A stretch of DNA of 14,395 nt from assembly GCA_002307135.1 (NCBI GenBank), contig DBTQ01000041.1:1-14395 (forward strand), in the 5' to 3' direction. Both the position numbers and the translations under genes were made by a program. The DNA is from Bacteroidetes bacterium UBA1312. GTDB taxonomy: Bacteria; Bacteroidota; Bacteroidia; Chitinophagales; Chitinophagaceae. The number at the start of each line of letters is the position of its first letter. Positions within the stretch are counted from its first letter, which is position 1. Under the pieces are notes generated by a model, which saw nothing but the letters and a program-made list of their open reading frames with translations, made no database searches and was not told where the DNA came from. Positions 9,401 through 14,395 of this stretch are shown piece by piece.

Positions 9401-10003
9401 TTTAGCGGTGGTCAATTTGGACGCGATATGGGATTTAATACGACAGTTGGTGGTACTGCTTTAGCGGCAGCAGTTGGTGGTACTGCATCTGTTATTGGTG
9501 GTGGCAACTTTTGGGAAGGTGCAGCGATTGGGGCTACCGTACATTTAGTTAATCATGTATTCCACAATATATCTTTAAATTTGCATAACGGTTCAAATCA
9601 ATTAAATCCATATCAACTAATGGAACATTATATGTTGGGTAATGGAGAAGATTATGCATTTACAAAAAACGAGTTTGAAAGTTTGATATATGAATTAGAT
9701 CAGGCAGGAAAAATTAATATTAATGGATTCCTACCGATAGCTGGAACAGACGGTTTTTTATATAAAGAAGATGTAAGTACTTATGGTACACCATTTGCAA
9801 ATGCTTGTGGTTCTATTACCCTGTATGCTACAAAAGAGACTATAGTTGGTTATTCTGATTGGTGGAATTTTGATGCACAATCAAGTGGACAACGTTCGCA
9901 AGAGGCTGAATTAAAAACAACCATTGGACGGAATATTCCTGGTAAGCCATTTTGGGTATTATATGGATTAACACCAGACACAAAATATATACCAAAAAGA
10001 TAA
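3464..10003 (+). CDS. Secreted SpvB/FG-GAP/TcdB-like YD-repeat (RHS) polymorphic toxin
   Basis: This 2179-residue protein has a Sec signal peptide (cleavage A-Y-A|Q, after residue 25). Residues about 47-125 are an SpvB-type domain (Y-S-I-P-I, C-P-P-G-T-H-G, Y-N-S-Q-N-G-N-G, G-W-N-L-S-G at 99-104). Seven FG-GAP/VCBS motifs of the form D-F-D-G-D-G-K start near residues 379, 458, 532, 608, 661, 726 and 797 and probably form a beta-propeller. A TcdB-middle-like segment follows (about 825-925, G-R-G-L-L-G-F near 908). YD repeats run from about 1000 to 1725. The RHS core has D-H-L-G-S at 1765, Y-D-P-I-N-G-R at about 1833 and D-P-D-G-N at 1871-1875. This is a single-chain version of the TcB-TcC shell of ABC toxins. 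The tip (1876-2179) is a Gly-rich hydrophobic stretch followed by an unassigned domain of about 135 residues. There is no T9SS tail. The next gene overlaps the stop codon. The domain calls are firm; the toxin role is inferred. Confidence 0.9.
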   Translation: MNTVLPRIKILVVLFLALLSQSAYAQSVSYQSLYDNTNFGKTIHLSNPVGTIDGTAGTTPSGATTYSIPIKCPPGTHGMIPNLSVVYNSQNGNGLLGQGWNLSGLSVISRSGKNLYHDNKVSPVTYTNDDAFLMDGVHLSPVTGSNGANGTIYRSESENYSVTTSYGSVGGGPQYFKVVSKDGTIMEFGNTTDSRTMTNDGSAVMIWRLNKIQDVNGNYMTFIYTNNNNSKDIIYYYMSQNKNDNDGRDVQLAEIDYTGNANTGLTPYNSIKFSYVVRTDKHYFYDGGSSVTSRYLLDNITTYSEGDQVNKYAFSYAFENVKSYLKNITEYAQSSSTALEDTRFMYQELEIGPVTVTSNIGAYWDNSTTTLNADIFSGDFDGDGKTEILKAQYYYFGTYASDDKKNYKGFTIYKADASGTPGSYSPLPGGSDSWTSDGRQLMTLRNDGNKSKNFVASDFDGDGKDDLLFMKTQNTSDGLVYNGVSIYYSRLSSTGFNFDIVDYPAAANAEICPTISSDSNIIDGKNNMILGDFDGDKRTDYMYVSKSVNMCSAGPYAGYPIYTNHVFVSFPGKGLINLPIMNSDPAYSSSYDYAMASNMMTKDIYVLDFDGDGKSDIMYTNGSFNYVYTLEQTSTGKYYFKLIESGGYPTEAYHTVMGVGDFNGDGKDDILTKSKVADLWEIGFSTGGGVQGFDGVEFKFQTGAEFQSDCSWSGGSAVSDLLFIGDFNGDGKSDILHERSHCGTDYNAKIDYNVYYLRGFDGGITNIGNFETRTLYDFQSYTNFARPSNHTDRLFTDVDGDGRREISFRTLGDYTQYMQTVYFKKGGRPNLLQKVTDGYNRTTEFNYQPLTAGTGSGSFYTKGTGSTYPLTNGQYPIYVVTSMQSPDGIGGNNITNYSYENMLLHRAGRGLLGFEKVISTNLNANLRTESTNGINTDFYAMYPKTIKTFLNSTGGQLSQTDNTISFNRIGTGYCFNQQATSSTLQDLLKGLTTVSTNTYDGSGNVTNTTSTTTGGSETFTTSTETTYTAVGSSPIPNKPSAFTVTSQRGSQPSVATRTIIIYDAIGQSTRTFSYPTTTSSTLSIAQNYTYDNYGNVVSDFKTSFSGVPTSLLPVISYEYDSKGRFPVKTTNPYGDISYQTYHKFWGKPLSATGLDGMTATYTYDNWGKLTSSYTPTLGGGYTVNYSYGWDILGNQLYYTLVQNPGSPDTKTWYDHLGRAIKVKKETFGSSWTTAITTYDARGNVDTSTNNYLVSETPFTTTNSYDALNRISSSTNPFGTTSYAYSSGSGQATTTVTEPDGKIKITTTDAIGKVLKSSNDIAGAVFFTYDSRGNEINTQIGASTGGPVNPLITKQYDDWGRLISMKDPDAGTTTFTYNTLGELISQTDPKGKVTTYVYNDVMGKLTQKNLDGYMTTYTYYGPTKGYQIQQTQVTSAVDGTITDNYDYNVGGTLNHAAKTTNGVTLEKNYEYDAYNRLISTTYVNSGFGETREYDANGYLLRIWGGSTIAGPGGTLPLGRLLYEATSINGNGQVTGYNRVNGLASTTDYYNGIVTGYTTPGVQKLVMSYADYSNGDMTGRDDQITYTKETFTYDKADRLTQSAPQKYGSPTATYIPINITYDNNWWGSLGRILAKTDAGNYGYSGFPRNAVLSITDPMNNVSHAEQDIVYTPFHKTSSITETIDPFVTAIPYIQKYVYDANEDRAYSEQTQGGTTAIQRWYMGDYERAYNTATGTKDIHYISGAEGICGIVVGNATTGFNYYAVYTDHLGSIVTVTDAIGTVVAHQSYDAWGRERNPDTWDYAMIPTKPDWLYRGYTGHEMLPEFDLINMNGRMYDPINGRMMRPDNLVKAPDNTQSYNRYSYCMNNPIKYVDPDGNNPVVAAVVIATVISSAMYAYHVSQSDGGFKNWDWFNFTFSAVQGGISGFMGYGIGSAFSAATIGGSVILNETTRAAAHGLSSYIMSGGDNSAFWAGAFGSAAGSFSGGQFGRDMGFNTTVGGTALAAAVGGTASVIGGGNFWEGAAIGATVHLVNHVFHNISLNLHNGSNQLNPYQLMEHYMLGNGEDYAFTKNEFESLIYELDQAGKININGFLPIAGTDGFLYKEDVSTYGTPFANACGSITLYATKETIVGYSDWWNFDAQSSGQRSQEAELKTTIGRNIPGKPFWVLYGLTPDTKYIPKR
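9089..10000 (+). other. Variable C-terminal tip of the RHS protein: hydrophobic linker plus unassigned effector domain
   Basis: This covers residues 1876-2179 of the RHS protein. Residues 1876 to about 2040 are Gly/Ala-rich with a membrane-like start (V-V-A-A-V-V-I-A-T-V-I) and repeated G-G/F-W-x-G-A motifs, a pre-toxin type common in Bacteroidota RHS tips. From about 2045 a compact domain begins: L-M-E-H-Y-M-L-G-N-G with H2055, a middle part with one Cys, then D2132-W-W-N-F-D2137, G-Q-R2144-S, E2147/E2149 and G-K-P-F-W-V-L-Y-G. These spaced polar residues (H, D, D, R, E) look like the conserved core of an enzyme-like toxin, but I cannot match it to a named toxin family. Codon use turns markedly AT-rich here. 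Confidence 0.55.
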
Positions 10004-10410
10004 TGAAGAAGAAAATAATAACAATAACTATATTTATAATACTAATAATTAGTATATATAATATATATGTTATAAATGATTCTTTTATAGTTAAGAATTT
10101 TGAACATAATTTTAATATTCATTCTGGATATATTCTAAAAGAAAAATTCTTTAAAGATCAAGAAAGTTATTTAAGAATTATTTTAACTAAAGAAGATATG
10201 GTGAAAATAATATCCCAATACCGTTTTATTAGTAGCGCTGAGGCAGTTTTGGAAACAAAGGGTCGGATACATTGCAAATATATTGATGTGAAAAAATTAA
10301 ACTGCATATATATTATAAAGGGGGATAGAAATAAATATAATTACTTACTAGGAAGCCTAGATACCAATTCAAGGCAATTTATTATTTGGGAATACTTAGG
10401 AGGTAATTAG
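10003..10410 (+). CDS. Candidate immunity protein with N-terminal membrane anchor
   Basis: This 135-residue protein begins at an ATG whose first base is the last base of the RHS stop codon (TAATG, 10001-10005), an arrangement that favours translational coupling. An in-frame ATG at 9952 inside the RHS gene is rejected, because it would place 17 hydrophilic residues before the membrane segment. Residues 2-4 are Lys and about 5-25 form a very hydrophobic Ile-rich segment, an anchor or uncleaved signal. The rest is soluble-looking alpha/beta, with L-T-K-E-D-M-V-K-I-I and an ending I-I-W-E-Y-L. Its position directly after a variable RHS tip is the classic place for a cognate immunity gene. Facing the periplasm would suit a toxin that acts on the envelope or is intercepted there; that is inference. 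It is extremely AT-rich (6 of 60 bases are G or C in 10021-10080). No family is recognised. Confidence 0.7.
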   Translation: MKKKIITITIFIILIISIYNIYVINDSFIVKNFEHNFNIHSGYILKEKFFKDQESYLRIILTKEDMVKIISQYRFISSAEAVLETKGRIHCKYIDVKKLNCIYIIKGDRNKYNYLLGSLDTNSRQFIIWEYLGGN

Positions 10411-10575
10411 AATATGGTATAGATCATTAGGTTCTTAGTGACAACCCTTTTCATACAAAACATGAAGGTATTTAAACTTGTGATTTAAAATAAACTATCA
10501 TAATTGTACATTAATTTAATCAAGAGATTGGATACACTGCACAAATCAAAAAATAACAACACAAAAAACAAAATC

Positions 10576-11004
10576 ATGAAACGGAAACTATACCTATTAG
10601 CAGCAATCATTATCGCAATATGCGGTAACAGTTTTTCGGCCGCTGCACAAAGTCCAACATGTAAGATCTACTATAGCTATGATGTGGCAGGTAACCGTGT
10701 CAAAAGGCTTTATGACTGCCCTCCACCAACGAATCCATGGGATAATCCGACATATGCTTCCCCTCTTGTTCATAATGTGTATCCAAATCCTACCACTGGT
10801 CCCATCAACGTGGAGTTTTCAGCTCCAACTGCTACAGCATCATTTTTGATCAGTGATATGAATGGAGCCCAAATACTGCAGTATGATCTAACACAACTTA
10901 CCACTATTGTTACCTTCGACATTACACCCCAGGTACCGGGTACTTATATATTAACCGTAATGACTACCAATACTGTAGAAAATTATCCGATAACGAAATT
11001 ATAG
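10576..11004 (+). CDS. Small T9SS-secreted protein with a single YD-like repeat
   Basis: This is a 142-residue protein. The ATG at 10576 is chosen over a TTG at 10504 because it gives a clean signal peptide (M-K-R-K, hydrophobic core, cleavage A-A-A|Q-S after residue 24). The mature N-terminus, residues 29-48, is C-K-I-Y-Y-S-Y-D-V-A-G-N-R-V-K-R-L-Y-D-C, an almost ideal YD/RHS repeat unit bracketed by two Cys that could form a disulfide. After a Pro-rich linker, residues 67-142 are a T9SS type A sorting domain: V-Y-P-N-P-T-T-G (Y69), the S-D-M-N-G-A strand motif, P-G-T-Y-I-L-T-V, and a final K-L. It therefore carries almost nothing except an RHS-like repeat and a cell-surface export signal. 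Lying beside a giant RHS protein that lacks such a tail, it may be a surface partner or receptor for it; this is speculation. Confidence 0.85.
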   Translation: MKRKLYLLAAIIIAICGNSFSAAAQSPTCKIYYSYDVAGNRVKRLYDCPPPTNPWDNPTYASPLVHNVYPNPTTGPINVEFSAPTATASFLISDMNGAQILQYDLTQLTTIVTFDITPQVPGTYILTVMTTNTVENYPITKL

Positions 11005-11285
11005 GTGCTTCTGTCGAATGTTACTATGCGTTTGGCTTTATGGACACCGCATATAAGTAAGGATATAGGTAACATCAATTATTTTTCAGGTGGCCTTTTC
11101 ATCGGGAGAATATACCCGAAAAACTATAGGTATTGCTGATTAGTGTGGCGTATAAAAAATGATCAATGTAAATTATTGAACTTTTGAAGTATCTTGTATG
11201 ACTCCTTTAGAAAAATTAAATACTAAGAGAGATGCACATTAATTAGCATTGTTTAGCAACCTATTTACTGCTTAAGATAATCTTT
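11005..11285. other. Intergenic region with no recognised feature
   Basis: These 281 bp between the two T9SS genes contain no convincing coding frame. A short inverted repeat, TCGGG at 11102-11106 and CCCGA at 11115-11119, is too weak and lacks a T-run. I found no clear TAnnTTTG promoter at a sensible distance from the next ATG. A promoter for the 919-residue gene may be here but is not identifiable by eye. Confidence 0.4.
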
Positions 11286-14045
11286 ATGCCGTTACGCTTA
11301 TACTCCCGATGCATTATTGCCATTTGCTGCTCATTTTTTAGCGTATGGGCTTCCTATGCGCAACTACCTGTTTGTAATTTGATATACGCCAAGACGACAA
11401 AACCAGATAGCATCTATAATTACGATCCTGCTTTACCTGTTTCGAGGACTAACCCTATAGCGAACACAATAACTATGCCTTCAACATTGATTGGTGGGCT
11501 TACGGTTTCTCCTGTACTCGGTTCAGGCAGTACGACACTAACCTTTTATTCTGTTGAGCAAGGTACCGGCATTTACATGTATTACAACCCTGCTACATCC
11601 GCTTGGGTGCATACGGGGCATTCTTCTGGGGGACCCTATATTCTTAATATTGCGGCTGGTGGAGGCCTTATCTATGGCATGGAAGGAATTACGGGAAATG
11701 TATATAAATATAATGGAAAAGGTTCTGCTACTTTCTTATTACGGGTACCTGGCTTTCGAGGGGCAGGACCTAATGATTTGTTAGCAGATTGCGAAGGTAA
11801 CTGGTATATTTTTGATCAAACAGATACTATACCCTTCTTAAGGAAGTATGATTCCTCAGGCATCTTGCTGCACTCCTGGACCCTAAGTAACCCATCAGGT
11901 ATTTCTGTAAAAGCATCGGCTGGTTTCGCCATTATTGGCAATACACTCTATACGGATAATACCGTTAATAATGGTATTGCATCTTATACCTTAGGATTCG
12001 ATACGTTGACATTAAACAGCACTAAACCTATTGGCAAATTTATTAATGATGACTTCGGCAGTTGTGCAGGAGCAGTCTTATCCATCCCTACAGTAAACAT
12101 TACAGCTGGCCAGAACAATATATGTGCCGGCATACCCATAACCTTCACAGCAAAATCATTGGGTGGGGGAGCAGCGCCAACCTACCAATGGAAAGTAAAC
12201 GGAAGCCCGGTTGGGTCAAGCTCAAGCCTTACCACTTACACTTATGCTCCCGCAAACGGAGATGTAGTAACCTGTACCATGACGAGCAGTTCTCCATGTG
12301 CAAGCGTATTAACCGGTACTAGCAACACCATTACCATGATCATAAACCCATCACCGCTAGTACCAACAACCATAACTCCCCTTAATTATTGTGTAGGAAC
12401 CACAGCCACTTCACTTACCGCAACAGGATCCAACTTAAAATGGTACACTACAGCAAGCGGAGGAACAGGTTCAACAACAGCACCAACACCCAATACAGCC
12501 ATTGCCGGTAGTACCAACTACTATGTCAGCCAAACAAACCTGAGTACAGGCTGCGAGAGCCCACGCGCGTTAATCAATATACAAGTCCATGCCATTTCTA
12601 CAATTCCGGTTGTGGCTACACCAGTCAAATACTGCCAATATGCGATAGCAACAACCCTTACCGCTACAGGTACAAACCAGCACTGGTACACTACCGCTAC
12701 AGGAGGAACAGGAAGCCCCACAGCACCAACCCCCAATACCGATACTTTAGGAACAACAAACTATTATGTAAGCCAAACAGATACCGGAGGATGTGAAAGT
12801 GCCCGTGCAACCATAACAGTAGATATCAACAACACACCGGTTACGCCAACAGTCATTTCGCCCATTAACCTCTGTGTAGGTACACCGGCAACAGCACTAA
12901 CAGCGAGCGGTTCATTACTATTATGGTATAACTCCGCAACCGGAGGGACAGGTTCAACAACAGCCCCCATACCCAATACCACATCAGTTGGGACAACAAA
13001 CTATTATGTAAGCCAAAGCTGCCCTACAATCGGTTCTGAAAGTCCCAGAGCCACCATTACAGCAATCGTACAACCACTTCCAACCATTAGCATCATCCCC
13101 GTTGGACTCATCGATTATGCCCTTTGTCATCACGACACCACAACAATAAAAGCAATTGCGCCCTCAGCAATCAACTACCAATGGAGCCGTAACTTAATAA
13201 CAATACCGGGCGCAACAACCCCAACCTTAAAAATTGGATCCACAGGCACCTATAGCATAACCGTAAAAGACATTTACGGATGTACCAACAACCAATCAGT
13301 GAATGTATTTAATGACACCTTACCTAAACCTACCCTGTCCCCAACAGACCTTAAAATATGTGAAGACGTAACCGTAATGCTCTATTGCTCACCAGCAATA
13401 ACCGGATACAAATACCAGTGGCTTCAGAACAATACACCAATTACCTCTGCCGGCCTTATATCATCTGCAATACCCGTCAACACTACCGCAACCTATAAAG
13501 TAATGGTTACAGATATTTATGGCTGTGTGGACTCAACCAATGAATCAGGCCTAAGTACTTATCCGAGCATCCCTAAACCAACCATATTGCGGTTCGACCC
13601 TGTATTGAAACTAAACAATACCTATAGTTACTACCAATGGTTCAGGAACAAAAAAACAATACCGGGAGCGAATACCCTCACCTATACCATGCTCTATGAT
13701 GGTAATTACTATGCAGAAGTTACAGATGCCAATGGCTGTTCTAAATACTCAGATACCATAACAATAACCAACCTTAGCGTAGGAAACCTCCCAAGCCAAC
13801 AAGATGGGATACACATTTATCCCAACCCAAGTGATGGTACGATTACAATTGCCACAACAAACGCCAATGATAAGATCGTTGCAATAACAGTCTATGATAT
13901 ACTGGGTCGTGTTGTATTACAACAACCGCTTACATTCACCAACAACCAAAGCAGCTTAAAAATAAGCGCACCAAGTGGCACTTACATAGTAGAATTGAAA
14001 GATAATAATGGTAATTTGGATAGGGGGCGAATTACAATTTTATAG
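11286..14045 (+). CDS. Large T9SS surface protein with Ig-like repeats
   Basis: This 919-residue protein has a signal peptide cleaved at S-Y-A|Q (after residue 25). Residues about 30-265 are rich in short beta-strands (I-Y-G-M-E, V-Y-K-Y-N-G, W-Y-I-F-D) and resemble a beta-propeller or NHL-like fold. An Ig/PKD-like domain spans about 272-350 (C280, Y-Q-W-K-V-N-G). Three Ig_7-type repeats follow, with their leading Cys at 369, 450 and 530. Each has L-T-A-T/S-G, W-Y, G-G-T-G, A-P-x-P-N-T and N-Y-Y-V-S-Q. Three more Ig-like units end in D-I-Y-G-C, D-I-Y-G-C and D-A-N-G-C. A T9SS type A tail begins at Y845-P-N-P. Such proteins are exported across the outer membrane and attached to the surface, often acting as adhesins or SprB-like filaments. 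No catalytic domain is seen. Whether it belongs functionally to the RHS locus is unproven. Confidence 0.85.
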   Translation: MPLRLYSRCIIAICCSFFSVWASYAQLPVCNLIYAKTTKPDSIYNYDPALPVSRTNPIANTITMPSTLIGGLTVSPVLGSGSTTLTFYSVEQGTGIYMYYNPATSAWVHTGHSSGGPYILNIAAGGGLIYGMEGITGNVYKYNGKGSATFLLRVPGFRGAGPNDLLADCEGNWYIFDQTDTIPFLRKYDSSGILLHSWTLSNPSGISVKASAGFAIIGNTLYTDNTVNNGIASYTLGFDTLTLNSTKPIGKFINDDFGSCAGAVLSIPTVNITAGQNNICAGIPITFTAKSLGGGAAPTYQWKVNGSPVGSSSSLTTYTYAPANGDVVTCTMTSSSPCASVLTGTSNTITMIINPSPLVPTTITPLNYCVGTTATSLTATGSNLKWYTTASGGTGSTTAPTPNTAIAGSTNYYVSQTNLSTGCESPRALINIQVHAISTIPVVATPVKYCQYAIATTLTATGTNQHWYTTATGGTGSPTAPTPNTDTLGTTNYYVSQTDTGGCESARATITVDINNTPVTPTVISPINLCVGTPATALTASGSLLLWYNSATGGTGSTTAPIPNTTSVGTTNYYVSQSCPTIGSESPRATITAIVQPLPTISIIPVGLIDYALCHHDTTTIKAIAPSAINYQWSRNLITIPGATTPTLKIGSTGTYSITVKDIYGCTNNQSVNVFNDTLPKPTLSPTDLKICEDVTVMLYCSPAITGYKYQWLQNNTPITSAGLISSAIPVNTTATYKVMVTDIYGCVDSTNESGLSTYPSIPKPTILRFDPVLKLNNTYSYYQWFRNKKTIPGANTLTYTMLYDGNYYAEVTDANGCSKYSDTITITNLSVGNLPSQQDGIHIYPNPSDGTITIATTNANDKIVAITVYDILGRVVLQQPLTFTNNQSSLKISAPSGTYIVELKDNNGNLDRGRITIL
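12360..13080 (+). repeat. Three tandem approx. 240-bp Ig-like repeat units
   Basis: The leading Cys codons of the three Ig_7-type units lie at 12390, 12633 and 12873, a period of 240-243 bp. Units two and three share an identical 25-nt stretch at 12753-12777 and 12993-13017, exactly 240 bp apart. This suggests duplication within the gene or ongoing exchange between units. Confidence 0.7.
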
Positions 14046-14119
14046 AAGTATGTAACGTTGTTTCGATTCCAATATGGGTCGTACTTTAAGGTATTTTATT
14101 TTGGTGAATTTATTTTGCT

Positions 14120-14395
14120 ATGGATGTAGGAAAAGATAGTTCAATTTTTCTTAGAAAAATATTGGATACGATTACTATAAGTAGATATATGGTATCATTC
14201 AATTTCTCAAATAATATTTGTATTGATGTCGGTGGTGAATTGATTTTTACCAATATAGAAGGCAATATATTAATTTGTGATCTTTCACAAAACAGGATCA
14301 ATTTTTCTCTGTCCAGTATTATTGAGGAACGAATAATTCAAGCAGGCTTTATTGAAGAAAATAAATTCCTGATTGTTTTTGAAAATACTGAAAGT
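14120..14395 (+). CDS. Unrecognised protein, 3' end outside window
   Basis: An ATG at 14120 opens a frame with no stop to the window end (92 codons); the same frame is closed by TGA a few codons upstream, so this is the first possible start. The product begins M-D-V-G-K-D-S-S-I-F-L-R-K-I, has no signal peptide, and shows alternating short strands: M-V-S-F-N-F, I-C-I-D-V-G-G, L-I-F-T-N, N-I-L-I-C-D, K-F-L-I-V-F. Small cytoplasmic beta-rich proteins of this kind are frequent among immunity-like families; the pattern distantly recalls DUF6188, but this is a weak impression. It follows the 919-residue gene by 75 bp in the same direction. If it is real, its role in the locus is unknown. Confidence 0.5.
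   Translation, partial: MDVGKDSSIFLRKILDTITISRYMVSFNFSNNICIDVGGELIFTNIEGNILICDLSQNRINFSLSSIIEERIIQAGFIEENKFLIVFENTES

Noticed and set aside
10450..10466. TTCAT...ATGAA hairpin after the immunity gene
   Set aside because: Five AT-rich base pairs without a T-run are expected by chance in such AT-rich DNA.
11102..11119. Inverted repeat TCGGG/CCCGA as a terminator
   Set aside because: Only five base pairs, with no T-run on either strand and nearly 100 nt past the preceding stop codon.
12003..12014. A partial match to the palindrome (ACGTTGACATTA)
   Set aside because: Only a half-site inside a coding region; consistent with chance.
12360..13080. The 240-bp repeats considered as a CRISPR or intergenic tandem repeat
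   Set aside because: They lie in frame in a secreted protein and encode Ig-like domains; period and divergence do not fit CRISPR.

Overview
The window looks like accessory DNA from a Bacteroidota chromosome, probably of the Chitinophagaceae/Sphingobacteriaceae type. Three things point there. Two proteins end in type IX secretion system (T9SS) type A sorting domains. All four signal-peptidase-I-type precursors place Gln directly after the predicted cleavage site (the Bacteroidetes 'Q-rule'). Promoter-like sites follow the Bacteroidota TTTG / TAnnTTTG pattern rather than the sigma70 pattern. No rRNA, tRNA, CRISPR array or complete insertion sequence is visible.

Layout. (1) 1-864: the 3' part of a zinc-ribbon protein whose N-terminus resembles the IS1595-transposase zinc ribbon but which has no DDE catalytic domain. 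(2) 865-1085: a convergent intergenic region with two copies of the perfect palindrome TGTCAACGTTGACA. (3) 1086-1325, minus strand: a small XRE-type repressor-like protein. (4) 1417-3105: a three-gene operon of envelope proteins, one periplasmic or secreted protein and two lipoproteins of similar size that may be paralogues. (5) 3106-3463: a regulatory region with a LytTR-type double direct repeat placed just upstream of a Bacteroidota-type promoter, followed by a leader of about 180 nt. (6) 3464-10003: a giant secreted SpvB / FG-GAP / TcdB-middle / YD-repeat (RHS) protein with a variable C-terminal tip that I cannot assign to a toxin family. (7) 10003-10410: a very AT-rich gene overlapping the RHS stop codon, encoding a membrane-anchored small protein, the candidate immunity protein. 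(8) 10576-11004: a 142-residue secreted protein made of one YD-like repeat and a T9SS tail. (9) 11286-14045: a 919-residue T9SS surface protein with Ig-like repeats. (10) 14120-14395: the start of an unrecognised gene that runs off the window.

Inferred working model: the RHS protein is a contact-dependent or polymorphic toxin in which a TcB/TcC-like shell (SpvB, beta-propeller, YD repeats, RHS core) encloses a C-terminal effector, and the overlapping downstream gene protects the producer. The T9SS proteins next door would be cell-surface partners or adhesins. Transcription of the toxin gene is probably controlled by a LytTR-family response regulator encoded elsewhere. Base composition is mosaic: AT-rich shell, more GC-rich YD region, then a fall to very AT-rich DNA over the toxin tip and immunity gene, as expected if the tip and immunity gene are an exchangeable cassette.
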